The notes under the pieces are model-generated. The model saw only the letters and a program-made list of their open reading frames with translations, searched no databases and was not told the DNA's origin. From NCBI RefSeq assembly GCF_021272185.1, contig NZ_JAJSEC010000013.1, forward strand, positions 1 through 64,000: a stretch of DNA of 64,000 bases, written 5' to 3'. The position numbers were made by a program, and so were the translations under genes. How positions within the stretch are numbered: the stretch's first letter is position 1; each line of letters begins with the position of its first letter. Shown one piece after another: positions 30,796 through 39,505 of this stretch. The stretch is from Roseivivax sp. GX 12232 (GTDB lineage: Bacteria > Pseudomonadota > Alphaproteobacteria > Rhodobacterales > Rhodobacteraceae).

Positions 30796-31356
30796 ATGTC
30801 CGCACTGAAGATCAAGAAGGGCTCGACCAAGCATTCGGCCTACAACCTGCGCCCCACCTTCTCGGAGGTGATCGAGACCCACACCCTCGCGGTCATCGTC
30901 GACAACGAGCCGGGCGTTCTGGCGCGGGTGATCGGGCTGTTCTCGGGGCGCGGTTACAACATCGACAGCCTGACCGTGGCCGAGATCGACCACGAGGGGC
31001 ACCAGTCGCGCATCACCATCGTGACCACCGGCACCCCGCAGGTGATCGAGCAGATCAAGGCGCAGCTCGGGCGCATCGTGCCAGTGCACGAGGTGCATGA
31101 CCTCACCGTCGAGGGCCGCTCGGTCGAGCGCGAACTGGCGCTCCTGAAGGTCTCGGGCAGCGGCGACAAGCGCGTCGAGGCGCTGCGGCTGGCCGACATC
31201 TTCCGCGCCCAGGTGGTCGACTCGACGCTCGAGAGCTTCGTCTTCCAGATCACCGGCACGCCGGAGAAGGTCGACGCCTTCGCCGATCTCATGCGGCCGC
31301 TCGGCCTGAACGAGATCGCCCGCACCGGCGTGGCGGCGCTGGCGCGCGGCACCTGA
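30796..31356 (+). CDS. ilvH: Acetolactate synthase small (regulatory) subunit
   Basis: A 186-aa regulatory subunit that activates the large subunit and gives valine feedback inhibition. An ACT domain at about residues 28-100 (HTLAVIVDNEPGVLARVIGLFSGRGYNIDSL) is followed by the C-terminal domain (ELALLKVSG, FVFQITGTPEKVDAF, RTGVAALARG). It follows ilvB with 81 bases between, probably on the same message. Confidence 0.96.
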   Translation: MSALKIKKGSTKHSAYNLRPTFSEVIETHTLAVIVDNEPGVLARVIGLFSGRGYNIDSLTVAEIDHEGHQSRITIVTTGTPQVIEQIKAQLGRIVPVHEVHDLTVEGRSVERELALLKVSGSGDKRVEALRLADIFRAQVVDSTLESFVFQITGTPEKVDAFADLMRPLGLNEIARTGVAALARGT

Positions 31357-31375
31357 TCCTTTCCTGATCTTTCCC

Positions 31376-31393
31376 GGGGCCCGCGTGGGCCCC
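31376..31393. terminator. Bidirectional hairpin between ilvH and the opposing gene
   Basis: Perfect 7-bp stem GGGGCCC-GCGT-GGGCCCC between two convergent genes (stops at 31356 and 31402). It lacks a U-tract in either direction, so termination is inferred from position only. Confidence 0.5.
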
Positions 31394-31401
31394 AATGCGC
31401 C

Positions 31402-31785
31402 TCAGGCGACCCAGAGCTCGGTTCCGGTGAAGGGGCCGAGCAGCCCCGGCCCGGGCTCCCGCCCGTCGGCCGCATGGCGCACCAGAAGCGCGGCCAGCGT
31501 CTCATGCGTGCCGCGGCTCAACAACTTCGGGTTGCGGACCAGACGATAGTCCGGCCGCACCTCCAGCTCGAAGCCGATCAGGTCCCCGGCATCGAGCCGC
31601 GCCTCCCCCTCGGGCAAGACCGCCCCCGGCTCCGGCAGGATGAAAGCAAGCTCCGCCTGGTCGTCGCACCAGACGACCGCCCTGCCCGTTTGGTAATCAG
31701 CCCATAAAATCACACCAATCATAAAACCGGTCCCTAAGAAAATTACGCGCCCCGAAGTCCCAGTTTTCATTAAGACTTCTGACAT
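31402..31785 (-). CDS. Hypothetical protein, possible membrane anchor
   Basis: About 127 aa from ATG 31785 (MSEVLMKTGTSGRV); ATG 31770 and GTG 31803 are alternatives and none has a strong ribosome-binding site. The N-terminal GRVIFLGTGFMIGVILWADY is a hydrophobic stretch that could cross or touch the membrane. The rest is soluble and acidic (CDDQAELAFILPEPG, then LIGFELEVRPDYRLVRNPKL). I do not recognise a family. It is divergent from the HTH regulator at 31923, with an operator-like palindrome between, so that regulator may control it. Confidence 0.6.
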   Translation of the reverse strand: MSEVLMKTGTSGRVIFLGTGFMIGVILWADYQTGRAVVWCDDQAELAFILPEPGAVLPEGEARLDAGDLIGFELEVRPDYRLVRNPKLLSRGTHETLAALLVRHAADGREPGPGLLGPFTGTELWVA

Positions 31786-31841
31786 GAAAACGCCATTTTT
31801 CACATTTCTGTCACCAATTTCGTGTCATTTGACAGAGACAG

Positions 31842-31859
31842 TGACGCTCATTAGCGTCA
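31842..31859. promoter_or_regulatory. Operator-like palindrome in a divergent promoter region
   Basis: TGACGCTCATTAGCGTCA has perfect 7-base arms around CATT. A plus-strand TTGACA (31829-31834) lies so that the matching -10 would overlap the palindrome. The next gene encodes a HTH regulator, so autoregulation and control of the divergent hypothetical gene are inferred. Confidence 0.6.
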
Positions 31860-31922
31860 TTTACATGCGGTTTTCGGGACACCAGGGCGGAGGCTCGATC
31901 CGGGCACGGAAGCGGGCCTTCC

Positions 31923-32753
31923 ATGCGTGAGGGGCGTCCCACGCGCGTTTTCACGCGCCCCCAGGACGACCCTTCGGAGTTGCGCGCGCGATTCGGGCGC
32001 AACCTCCGAGAGCTGAGCAGCCGGGCGCATTCGATCTCCGCGCTCTGCCGCGAGCTCGGGATCAACCGCACCCAATACAACCGTTACCTGAGTGGCGAGA
32101 GCTTCCCCCGGCCCGACATCCTGCATCGCATCTGCACCCATTTCGGCACCGACGCGCGGATCCTTCTCTGCGATGTCTCCGAGATCGAGGCCGAGCGGCG
32201 CGAGCTCTCCGCCCTGGCCGAGGTCGCGGGTTTCGTCGGCGCGGCCGAACGGCGCGGGCCTTCCGAGGGCGAACTGCCGAGCGGCTTCTACCGCTTCTCG
32301 CGGCGCAGCTACATCACCGAGGAGCTGTTCCTGACGGCGGTGGTGAAGATCTACCGCGCCGCCGGGCGGGTCTTCGTGCGCGGCTACGAGCATCGCCGCA
32401 TCGCCCGCGAAAAGGGCCTGCCGGTCGATCGCTACACCCGCGAATACCGCGGCGCGGTCCTGCCCCAGAGCCACGGCATCGCCGCGCTGGTCAGCCGCCG
32501 GGGCGGCGAGACGGCGAGCCTCAACTTCCTGACCCGCGCCCCGAGCCTGGCCAACAACTTCTGGGTTGGCTTCACCGCCCGCACCGCGGCCGAGAGCGGC
32601 ACGGGGCGGCTGATCGAACGGCTGGTTTTCGAATACCTGGGTAGCGGCGTCGCGGATGTGCTGCCGGCCGCCCGCGAGGCGGGCCTGCGCGACTTCGCCG
32701 AGCTGCCGCCGATCCACCGGCAGCAGCTGCGGATCAACGATCCGATTTCCTGA
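31923..32753 (+). CDS. XRE-type HTH transcriptional regulator
   Basis: A 276-aa regulator. Residues about 15-75 form an XRE-like helix-turn-helix domain (LRARFGRNLRELSSRAHSIS, then ALCRELGINRTQYNRYLSGE). The remainder (SGFYRFSRRSYITEELFLTA, VFVRGYEHRRIAREKG) is not a domain I recognise; it may bind a ligand. It overlaps no neighbour and ends 3 bases before the convergent prfB stop. The upstream palindrome suggests autoregulation. Targets are unknown. Confidence 0.78.
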   Translation: MREGRPTRVFTRPQDDPSELRARFGRNLRELSSRAHSISALCRELGINRTQYNRYLSGESFPRPDILHRICTHFGTDARILLCDVSEIEAERRELSALAEVAGFVGAAERRGPSEGELPSGFYRFSRRSYITEELFLTAVVKIYRAAGRVFVRGYEHRRIAREKGLPVDRYTREYRGAVLPQSHGIAALVSRRGGETASLNFLTRAPSLANNFWVGFTARTAAESGTGRLIERLVFEYLGSGVADVLPAAREAGLRDFAELPPIHRQQLRINDPIS

Positions 32754-32756
32754 GCT

Positions 32757-33878
32757 TCAGTCCTCGCGCGCGTCGGCGCGGCTCTTGCCCGAGACCTTCA
32801 GCGCCAGCGTCGCCGCCATGAAGGGATCGAGGTCGCCGTCCAGCACCCCCGAGGTGTCCGAGGTCTCCACGCTGGTGCGCAGGTCCTTCACCATCTGGTA
32901 GGGCTGCAGCACGTAGGAGCGGATCTGGTTGCCCCAGCCGGCCTCGCCCTTCTGCTCGTGCTGGGCGTTGATCTCGGCGTGGCGCTTTTCCAGCTCCATC
33001 TGGTAGAGCCGCGATTTCAGCGCCTTCATGGCGATGTCGCGGTTCTGGTGCTGCGACTTCTCGGACGAGGTCACGACGATGCCGGTCGGATGGTGGGTGA
33101 TCCGCACCGCCGAGTCGGTGGTGTTGACGTGCTGGCCGCCCGCCCCCGAGGAGCGATAGGTGTCGACCCGGATGTCGGCGGGGTTCACCTCGATCTCGAT
33201 GTTGTCGTCGACCACCGGGTAGACCCAGACCGAGGCAAAGGAGGTCTCGCGCGTGCCCTTGCCGAAGGGCGAGATGCGCACCAGCCGGTGCACGCCCGAC
33301 TCGGTCTTGAGCCAGCCGTAGGCGTTCTTGCCGGAGATCTTGTAGGCCACCGACTTGATGCCCGCCTCGGAGCCCGGCTCCTCGGACTGCAGCTCGACGT
33401 CGTAGCCCTTGGACTCGGCCCAGCGGACATACATGCGCTGCAGCATCTGCGCCCAGTCGCAGGCCTCTGTGCCGCCGGCGCCGGCGTTGATCTCGAGGAA
33501 GGTGTCGTTGCCGTCGGCCTCGCCGTCCAGGAGCGCCTCGAGCTCCTTCGAGGCGGCGGTCTCGGCCAGGCTGCGCAGCGCGGCTTCGGCCTCGGAGATG
33601 ATCTCCTCGTCGCCCTCGGCCTCGCCCATCTCGATCAGCTCGACCTGGTCGGCCTTCTCCTGCGAGAGGCTGCGGTAGGTGTCCATGGCGTCGACCAGCA
33701 GCTGGCGGTCGCGCATCAGCTTCTGGGCGGCGGCGGGATCGTTCCAGAGGTTGGGATCCTCGACCCGGGCGTTGAACTCCTCGAGCCGGTGTTCGGCGGT
33801 CTCCCAGTCCAGCCGCTGGGCGAGAAGCGCCAGGGATTTCTCGATCCGCTCGACATTCTGTTCGGCCTCGGCGCGCAT
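32757..33878 (-). CDS. prfB: Peptide chain release factor 2
   Basis: A 373-aa release factor for UGA and UAA. The stop-codon recognition tripeptide SPF occurs in [13 protein letters not shown] and the catalytic GGQ in [18 protein letters not shown]. It reads in one frame from [19 protein letters not shown], with GGAG before the ATG. The programmed +1 frameshift that controls prfB in many bacteria is absent, as expected for many alphaproteobacteria. Confidence 0.97.
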   Translation of the reverse strand: MRAEAEQNVERIEKSLALLAQRLDWETAEHRLEEFNARVEDPNLWNDPAAAQKLMRDRQLLVDAMDTYRSLSQEKADQVELIEMGEAEGDEEIISEAEAALRSLAETAASKELEALLDGEADGNDTFLEINAGAGGTEACDWAQMLQRMYVRWAESKGYDVELQSEEPGSEAGIKSVAYKISGKNAYGWLKTESGVHRLVRISPFGKGTRETSFASVWVYPVVDDNIEIEVNPADIRVDTYRSSGAGGQHVNTTDSAVRITHHPTGIVVTSSEKSQHQNRDIAMKALKSRLYQMELEKRHAEINAQHEQKGEAGWGNQIRSYVLQPYQMVKDLRTSVETSDTSGVLDGDLDPFMAATLALKVSGKSRADARED

Positions 33879-34198
33879 GGGTGCTCCGTCTCAATTCGCT
33901 GGGTCAGCGCGTGATAACGCAAGGGGCATGGGCCCACAAGAAGGGTGGTCGCGGCAAGCGGGTGGTGCAGGGGCTTGGGCGCCGGGGGTGCCGGGTGCGG
34001 TCGTCGGGGATGCCCGGACGGGCGCGGGAGCGCCCTGCCCTCGGCGTCTTTCTCTGCGCCTTTAGAGCGGGTCAGATGCCCCACGCGGCGCGCTGACATG
34101 CTCACCCCTCCGGGCTCAATGCGCAGAGGCAAGCGCCTCGCCTAGCCCGGTGCGCACCGTCGCGAGCGACGCTAAGAGCGCCGCCGCCCCGTCCGGTC
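33879..34198. other. Gene-free 320-bp stretch between prfB and mrcA
   Basis: No supported gene. It holds the prfB 5' region and, at its right end, the sequence downstream of mrcA. GC-rich with several short self-complementary runs but no U-tract terminator and no recognisable repeat. Confidence 0.4.
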
Positions 34199-36706
34199 TC
34201 AGTACAGCCCGCCCGAGGACAGCGTGCCGAAGCTCGCCTTCGGCCCCACCACGGCCTTCTTGCCGGTCGAGGTGGTGACCTCGCGGCTGCCGCCGCCGGG
34301 CTGGATGATGTCGAAGCCCGAGCCCATGGCCCAGCCGCCGTCGAACTGGATGCCGAACATCGGCTCCATGCCCTCGCGGAAGCACTCCGAGACCACGTTG
34401 TCGCCCGAGGCGCCGTCCCCCAGCCGCGCGCCGGTAAAACGGTCGATGTTGATGAACATGCATTCCTCGGGGATCGCGAAGGCGCCGCCGCCGAATTTCT
34501 GCACGGCCTCGGACATGAACTGCTGGAACACCGGGCCGCAGATGCCGCCGCCCGAGGCGCCGCTGCCGAGGCTGCGCGGCTGGTCGTAGCCGATGTAGCA
34601 GCCCGCCACGATGTTCGAGGTGAAGCCCACGAACCAGACGTCCTTGGCGTCGTTGGTGGTGCCGGTCTTGCCCGCGGTGGGCACCGACAGGTTCACCGCG
34701 CCCGAGGCGGTGCCGCGATCCACCACGCCGCGCATCATCGAGGTGAGCTGATAGGCGGTCACCGGGTCCATGATGCGTTCGCGGTTGTTGGCGATGGTCG
34801 GCGCCTCGCCCTCGGGCAGGTTGGCGTCGTAGCAGTTCACGCAGACGCGCTCGTTGCCGCGCTGTTTCTCGTGGTTGTAGACGGTGTTGCCGTAGCGGTC
34901 CTGCACCCGGTCGACCAGCGTCGGCTCGACCCGCTCGCCGCCGTTGGCGAACATCGCGTAGGCCGCGACCATCTGGAAGAGCGTCGTCTCCTCGGAGCCG
35001 AGCGCATTGGCCAGCACCCGCTGCATGTCCTCGTAGACGCCGAAGCGCTCGGCGTAGCGGGCGACCGTGTCCATGCCGATCTCTTGCGCAAGGCGCACGG
35101 TCATCAGGTTCCGCGAGCGTTCGATCCCGGTGCGCAGCGGCGTCGGCCCGTAATACTGGTTCGAGGCGTTCTTCGGCCGCCAGACGCCCTGGGGCGTGTT
35201 CACCTCGATCGGGGCGTCGACGACGATGGTCGCCGGGCTGTAACCCGAGTCGAGCGCGGCCGCATAGACGAAGGGCTTGAAGGAGGAGCCCGGCTGCCGC
35301 TTGGCCTGGGTGGCGCGGTTGAAGACCGAATGCTGGTAGGAGAAGCCGCCCTGCATGGCGATCACCCGCCCGGTGTTGACGTCCATGGCCATGAAGGCGC
35401 CCTCGACGCGGGGGACCTGGCGCAGCGACCAGCGCAGGAAGCTGCCGTCCTCGTCCGAGGTCATGGCACGCACATGCACCACGTCGCCGCGTTCGAAGTT
35501 CTCGAAGAAATCGCCGCGCAGCCACTGGATGTCCTCGCGCGGGACTTCGCCTTCGCCTTCGCCCTCGATGCCGAGGGTCAGGCTGTTCTCGGCCACATCC
35601 AGCACCACCGCGGGCAGCCAGGGGTTCTCGAGCGTGATGTCGCGGGCCACGGTCACGCCGGAGAGCGCCGACTCCCAGTTCGATAGCGCCTCCTCGGGGA
35701 TGGTCTCGCCGGTGCCGCGCCAGGTGCCGCGGCTGCGATCGAAGCGCTCGAGCGCGCCGCGCAGCGCACCGGCGGCCTCGCCCTGCATCTCGGGATCGAG
35801 CGTCGCGCGGACCGAGAAGCCGCCCGAGAAGAACTCGCCCTCACCGAAGTCGCGGCTGAGCTGACGGCGGATCTCGTCGGTGAAATAGTCGCGCGGCGGC
35901 AGCTGCTTCTGGAAGGGCTCGAAATCGCCCGCCTGCACCGAGCGCAGCGGCGTCTCGCGCTCGCGCTCGTAGGTGGCGGCGTCGATATAGCCGTTCTCGT
36001 GCATCTCGCGCAGCACGTAGTTGCGCCGCGACATGAGCCGGTCGGCGTTGCGCACCGGGTGGAAGTCGGAAGGCGCCTTGGGCATCGAGGCCAGGAAGGC
36101 CGCCTCATGCGGGGCAAGCTGCGACAGGGTCTTGTTGAAATAGGTCTGCGCCGAGGCGGTCACGCCGTAGCTGTTCTGGCCGAGGAAGATCTCGTTCAGA
36201 TAAAGCTCGAGGATCTCGTCCTTGCTCAGGGTCTCCTCGAGACGGGTCGCGAGGATGATCTCCTTGATCTTGCGCTCGGCCCGGCGGTCGCCGCCCAGAA
36301 GGAAGTTCTTCATCACCTGCTGGGTGATCGTCGAGGCGCCGCGCACGTCCTGCCCGCGCGAGCGCACCGCGTCGAAGACCGCCGCGGCGATGCCGCGCGG
36401 GTCGTAGCCTTCGTGGGTGTAGAAGTTCTTGTCCTCGGCCGAGATGAAGGCCTGTTTCACCAGGTCCGGGATCTCCTCGGCGGGGGTGAAGAGCCGCCGC
36501 TCCTGGGCGAACTCGTCGATGATCTTGCCTTCGGTCGAATAGATCCGGCTGATCGTCGGCGGGGTGTATTGCGCCAGGCTTTCATGGCTCGGCAGGTCAC
36601 GGCCGTAGATCCAGAAGACCGCGCCGATGGAGATCGCCACGGCAAGGACGCCAAGCGTGACCAGCGAGAAGATCGCGCCGAAGAAGGACAGGATGAACCG
36701 GATCAT
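34199..36706 (-). CDS. mrcA: Class A penicillin-binding protein 1A
   Basis: Bifunctional peptidoglycan synthase, about 835 aa from ATG 36706 (MIRFILSFFGAIFSL). A longer frame starting 36850 adds non-conserved sequence. Cytoplasmic start and one membrane helix, then the glycosyltransferase 51 domain (FISAEDKNFYTHEGYDPRGI, GASTITQQVMKNFLL, EILELYLNEIFLG), an OB-like insert, and the transpeptidase domain with catalytic Ser in RQPGSSFKPFVY, SRN in ERSRNLMTVR and KTGTT. Located upstream of amiC in transcription terms reversed: amiC is transcribed toward it, 112 bases away, a usual cell-wall gene pair. Confidence 0.96.
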   Translation of the reverse strand: MIRFILSFFGAIFSLVTLGVLAVAISIGAVFWIYGRDLPSHESLAQYTPPTISRIYSTEGKIIDEFAQERRLFTPAEEIPDLVKQAFISAEDKNFYTHEGYDPRGIAAAVFDAVRSRGQDVRGASTITQQVMKNFLLGGDRRAERKIKEIILATRLEETLSKDEILELYLNEIFLGQNSYGVTASAQTYFNKTLSQLAPHEAAFLASMPKAPSDFHPVRNADRLMSRRNYVLREMHENGYIDAATYERERETPLRSVQAGDFEPFQKQLPPRDYFTDEIRRQLSRDFGEGEFFSGGFSVRATLDPEMQGEAAGALRGALERFDRSRGTWRGTGETIPEEALSNWESALSGVTVARDITLENPWLPAVVLDVAENSLTLGIEGEGEGEVPREDIQWLRGDFFENFERGDVVHVRAMTSDEDGSFLRWSLRQVPRVEGAFMAMDVNTGRVIAMQGGFSYQHSVFNRATQAKRQPGSSFKPFVYAAALDSGYSPATIVVDAPIEVNTPQGVWRPKNASNQYYGPTPLRTGIERSRNLMTVRLAQEIGMDTVARYAERFGVYEDMQRVLANALGSEETTLFQMVAAYAMFANGGERVEPTLVDRVQDRYGNTVYNHEKQRGNERVCVNCYDANLPEGEAPTIANNRERIMDPVTAYQLTSMMRGVVDRGTASGAVNLSVPTAGKTGTTNDAKDVWFVGFTSNIVAGCYIGYDQPRSLGSGASGGGICGPVFQQFMSEAVQKFGGGAFAIPEECMFINIDRFTGARLGDGASGDNVVSECFREGMEPMFGIQFDGGWAMGSGFDIIQPGGGSREVTTSTGKKAVVGPKASFGTLSSGGLY

Positions 36707-36818
36707 GACAGCTTTCCCACGAGGAACGTCGATCGCATTACAGACTCCGCGCGCAGGCGTCAAAACACGATCTTTTTGAGCTTCGGCGGGGTCCCGCGCA
36801 GCGGCACCCCGAATGTCG

Positions 36819-38063
36819 TCATTTGCGCCGCAGACCTTCGAGCGCGGCATCCTCGATCAGCCAGGCCGACAGCCCGTCGCGGATGCCCGCGGCCATGCCC
36901 GCGCGCCAGGCGCCGTCCTGCAGGTTGCGCAGCTCCGCCGGGGTCGACAGGTAGCCCACTTCGATCAGGACGGAAGGGATGTCGGCGCTTTTCAGGACCG
37001 AGAAGCCGGCCGAGCGCAGCGGGCGCTTGTGCACGTTGCCGGTGGCGTTGTCGATGCCCGCGACCAGCGCCCGGGCCAGCGCCGCGCTGCGCGGCGCGGT
37101 GTCGAGCCGGGCGAGATCCATCAGCACATCGGCCACCCGGTCGTCGGTCCGCGCGAGGTCGAGCCCGGCCAGGATGTCGTCGCGGTCGTGCCGCGCGGCC
37201 AGCGCCGCCGAGGCCGCGTCCGAGGCCTCCTCGGAGAGGGTGTAGACCGTGGCACCGCGGGCGATGCCCTCGGCCAGCGCATCGGCATGCAGCGACAGGA
37301 AGACGTCGGCCTCGGCCTCCTGGGCGGCGGCGACGCGCGCCTCGAGCGAGACGAAGACATCCTCGTCGCGGGTCATCGCCACCTCGAAGCCGCCGGCGCG
37401 CAGAAGCACCTCCTTCAACTCGCGGGCGAAGATCAGCATCAGGTCCGACTCGTCCGCCCCGCCGTGTTCGGCGCCGGGGTCGATGCCGCCGTGGCCGGGA
37501 TCGAGCATGACCCGCAGGGGCCGCCCTTCGCGGCCGCCGCGCGGGCGGGCGGTCACGGGGGCCGGATCCGGCAGGTCCCAGCGCGGATCGCGCAGGGCGC
37601 CCGCCGCGGCGGCGAAGCTTTCGGCGTCTGTGGGTTGCAGCCGGACGGTCAGCCGCGCGGTTCCGCTGTCCTCGGCGATGCGCAGGCCCGCGCGTTCCAC
37701 CGCCATGGGTTCCTCCAGCAGCGCCACGAGCCGGGTCCAGCCTTCGCGGTACGGGCCGGTGCGCACCTCGCGCACCCGCTCGGAGCGGTCGAGTGCGGGG
37801 CCTTCCACGCCGCCCCAATCGACCTCGCGGAAGTCGAGCACCAGCCGCTGCGGCGCGTCGAGGGTGAAGATCCGCCAGGGCACGCCCTGGCTCAGCGCGA
37901 GGGTGATCTCGGTGCCCCGGCCCCAGCCCAGGTCCTCGATCCCGCTTTGCGCGGCGTCGAGCCGCGCCAGCGCGCCAAGCGCGGGCTCCTGCGCGCGCGT
38001 CTCTTCGGGCGCGCCGAAGCCCGCCAGGGCGAGGCCCAGAAGTAATGCGATCCGCCTGATCAT
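36819..38063 (-). CDS. amiC: N-acetylmuramoyl-L-alanine amidase (AMIN + Amidase_3)
   Basis: A 414-aa periplasmic amidase that cuts the bond between MurNAc and the peptide during cell separation. Signal peptide MIRRIALLLGLALAGFGAPE, an AMIN domain at about 45-150, a linker, and the zinc-dependent Amidase_3 domain with VMLDPGHGGIDPGA (zinc His), SLHADAL and the catalytic Glu in VLIEVGYLSTPAE. A TATACT on the minus strand (38098-38093) is a possible -10 about 30 bases before the start, with no good -35. It is followed by mrcA. Confidence 0.94.
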   Translation of the reverse strand: MIRRIALLLGLALAGFGAPEETRAQEPALGALARLDAAQSGIEDLGWGRGTEITLALSQGVPWRIFTLDAPQRLVLDFREVDWGGVEGPALDRSERVREVRTGPYREGWTRLVALLEEPMAVERAGLRIAEDSGTARLTVRLQPTDAESFAAAAGALRDPRWDLPDPAPVTARPRGGREGRPLRVMLDPGHGGIDPGAEHGGADESDLMLIFARELKEVLLRAGGFEVAMTRDEDVFVSLEARVAAAQEAEADVFLSLHADALAEGIARGATVYTLSEEASDAASAALAARHDRDDILAGLDLARTDDRVADVLMDLARLDTAPRSAALARALVAGIDNATGNVHKRPLRSAGFSVLKSADIPSVLIEVGYLSTPAELRNLQDGAWRAGMAAGIRDGLSAWLIEDAALEGLRRK

Positions 38064-38307
38064 CTGCCCGATCTCTTGCCCGTCTCACGCAAGTATAATG
38101 AAGCCCCGCGCCGCCGTCTGCCCTTTGCGGGCGCCCGTGACTTGCCGGGAGTTGGTGGCGCGGGGGGCCTTTTGTCGCGGAGGGGCGTGGCAGGGCGCGG
38201 TGTCCGCGCTCAGCTCCGCGCCAGCAATCCGCCCGCTCCGTTCCCCGAGGCGGCGCACCCTAAGCGAACAGCACCAACCCGCCCGCGCAGGCCCCGCCGC
38301 CCCTCAC

Positions 38308-39453
38308 TCAGCTCCGCGCCTCCATGAAGGTCTTGAGCCGCGCCAGACCCTCCTCGATGTCCTCGCTCGCCCGGGCGTAGGAGAAGCGCAGCGTCTGCCC
38401 GCCCCGCGCGGGGTCGAAATCCAGCCCCGGCGTCACCGCGACCCCGGCTTGCTCCAGGATCTCCGCGGCGAAAGCGCGGCTGTCCGTCGTCAGATGCGAC
38501 ACGTCGGCATAGACGTAGAAGGCCCCGTCGGGCGGCGCGATGCGGTCGAAACCCGCCTTCGGCAGCCCCTCGAGCATCAGCGCGCGGTTGCGGCGGTAGA
38601 CCGCCATGTTCGCCTCGAGCTCGTCGCGGGCGTCGAGCGCGCCAAGCGCGGCCACCTGCGCCGCATGGGGCGCACAGATGAAGAGGTTCTGCGCCAACCG
38701 CTCGACCTGGCGCAGCTGCGCCTCGGGCATGACCATCCAGCCCACGCGCCAGCCGGTCATCGAGAAATACTTCGAGAAGGAGTTGATCACGCAGAGGTCG
38801 TCAGAAATCTCCAGCGCCGAGACCGCCCGGCCCTCGTATTCGATGCCGTGGTAGATCTCGTCCGAGATGAAGGCGGCCCCCCGGTCCTGCGCGCAGCCGA
38901 TCAGGTCCGAGAGCGCGGCGCGGTTCAGCATGGTGCCGGTGGGATTGGCCGGCGAGGCCACCATGAGCCCCTGCCAGTCATGCGGCGCGAGGTCGGCGGG
39001 CGTTGGCTGCAGGCGGTTTTCGTCCGAGGATTCCACCTCGCAGGCCTGAAGGTCCAGCGCCCGCAGGATCTGCCGGTAGGAGGGATAACCCGGCCGCCCC
39101 AGGGCCACCGTCTCGCCCGCGTCGAACAGCGCGGTGAAGGCCAGGATGAAGGCTCCCGAAGAGCCCGGCGTCACCACCACCCGCGCGGGGTCGAGATCGA
39201 CGCCGTACCATTCCTTGTAAAGCCCCGCGATCCGCGCCCGGAGCGCCGGCAGACCCAGCGCCACGGTATAGCCAAGCGCGCCGCTCTCCATCTCGCGGGC
39301 GAGCGCCTCGCGGGCGGCTTTCGGCGCCGCGGTGCCCGGCTGGCCGACCTCCATGTGGATGATCCGGCGCCCCGCCTCCTCGGCCGCGCGGGCCTGCTCC
39401 ATGACGTCCATCACAATGAAGGGATCGACATCGCCCCGTCTTGAGTTCCGCAT
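38308..39453 (-). CDS. PLP-dependent class I/II aminotransferase
   Basis: A 381-aa fold-type I aminotransferase. The PLP lysine is in INSFSKYFSMTGWRVGW. Other family motifs are VTPGSSGAFILAF, VASPANPTGTML, ISDEIYHGIEYEG and the C-terminal Arg in LRFSYARASEDI. The ATG at 39453 follows AGAGGG. The amino acid specificity cannot be read from sequence; the group includes aspartate and branched-chain/aromatic aminotransferases. Divergent from the M48 protease gene at 39506, so the 52-base gap holds both promoters. The 244 bases to amiC hold no gene. Confidence 0.9.
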   Translation of the reverse strand: MRNSRRGDVDPFIVMDVMEQARAAEEAGRRIIHMEVGQPGTAAPKAAREALAREMESGALGYTVALGLPALRARIAGLYKEWYGVDLDPARVVVTPGSSGAFILAFTALFDAGETVALGRPGYPSYRQILRALDLQACEVESSDENRLQPTPADLAPHDWQGLMVASPANPTGTMLNRAALSDLIGCAQDRGAAFISDEIYHGIEYEGRAVSALEISDDLCVINSFSKYFSMTGWRVGWMVMPEAQLRQVERLAQNLFICAPHAAQVAALGALDARDELEANMAVYRRNRALMLEGLPKAGFDRIAPPDGAFYVYADVSHLTTDSRAFAAEILEQAGVAVTPGLDFDPARGGQTLRFSYARASEDIEEGLARLKTFMEARS

Positions 39454-39505
39454 CTTGCCCTCTCTAAAGTCGCGCCATGTCTGAAAGGAGCGGGGCGGAC
39501 AGTCA

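Noticed and set aside
32757-33878. Programmed +1 frameshift in prfB
   Set aside because: The gene reads in a single frame from its start; no internal TGA near the 5' end.
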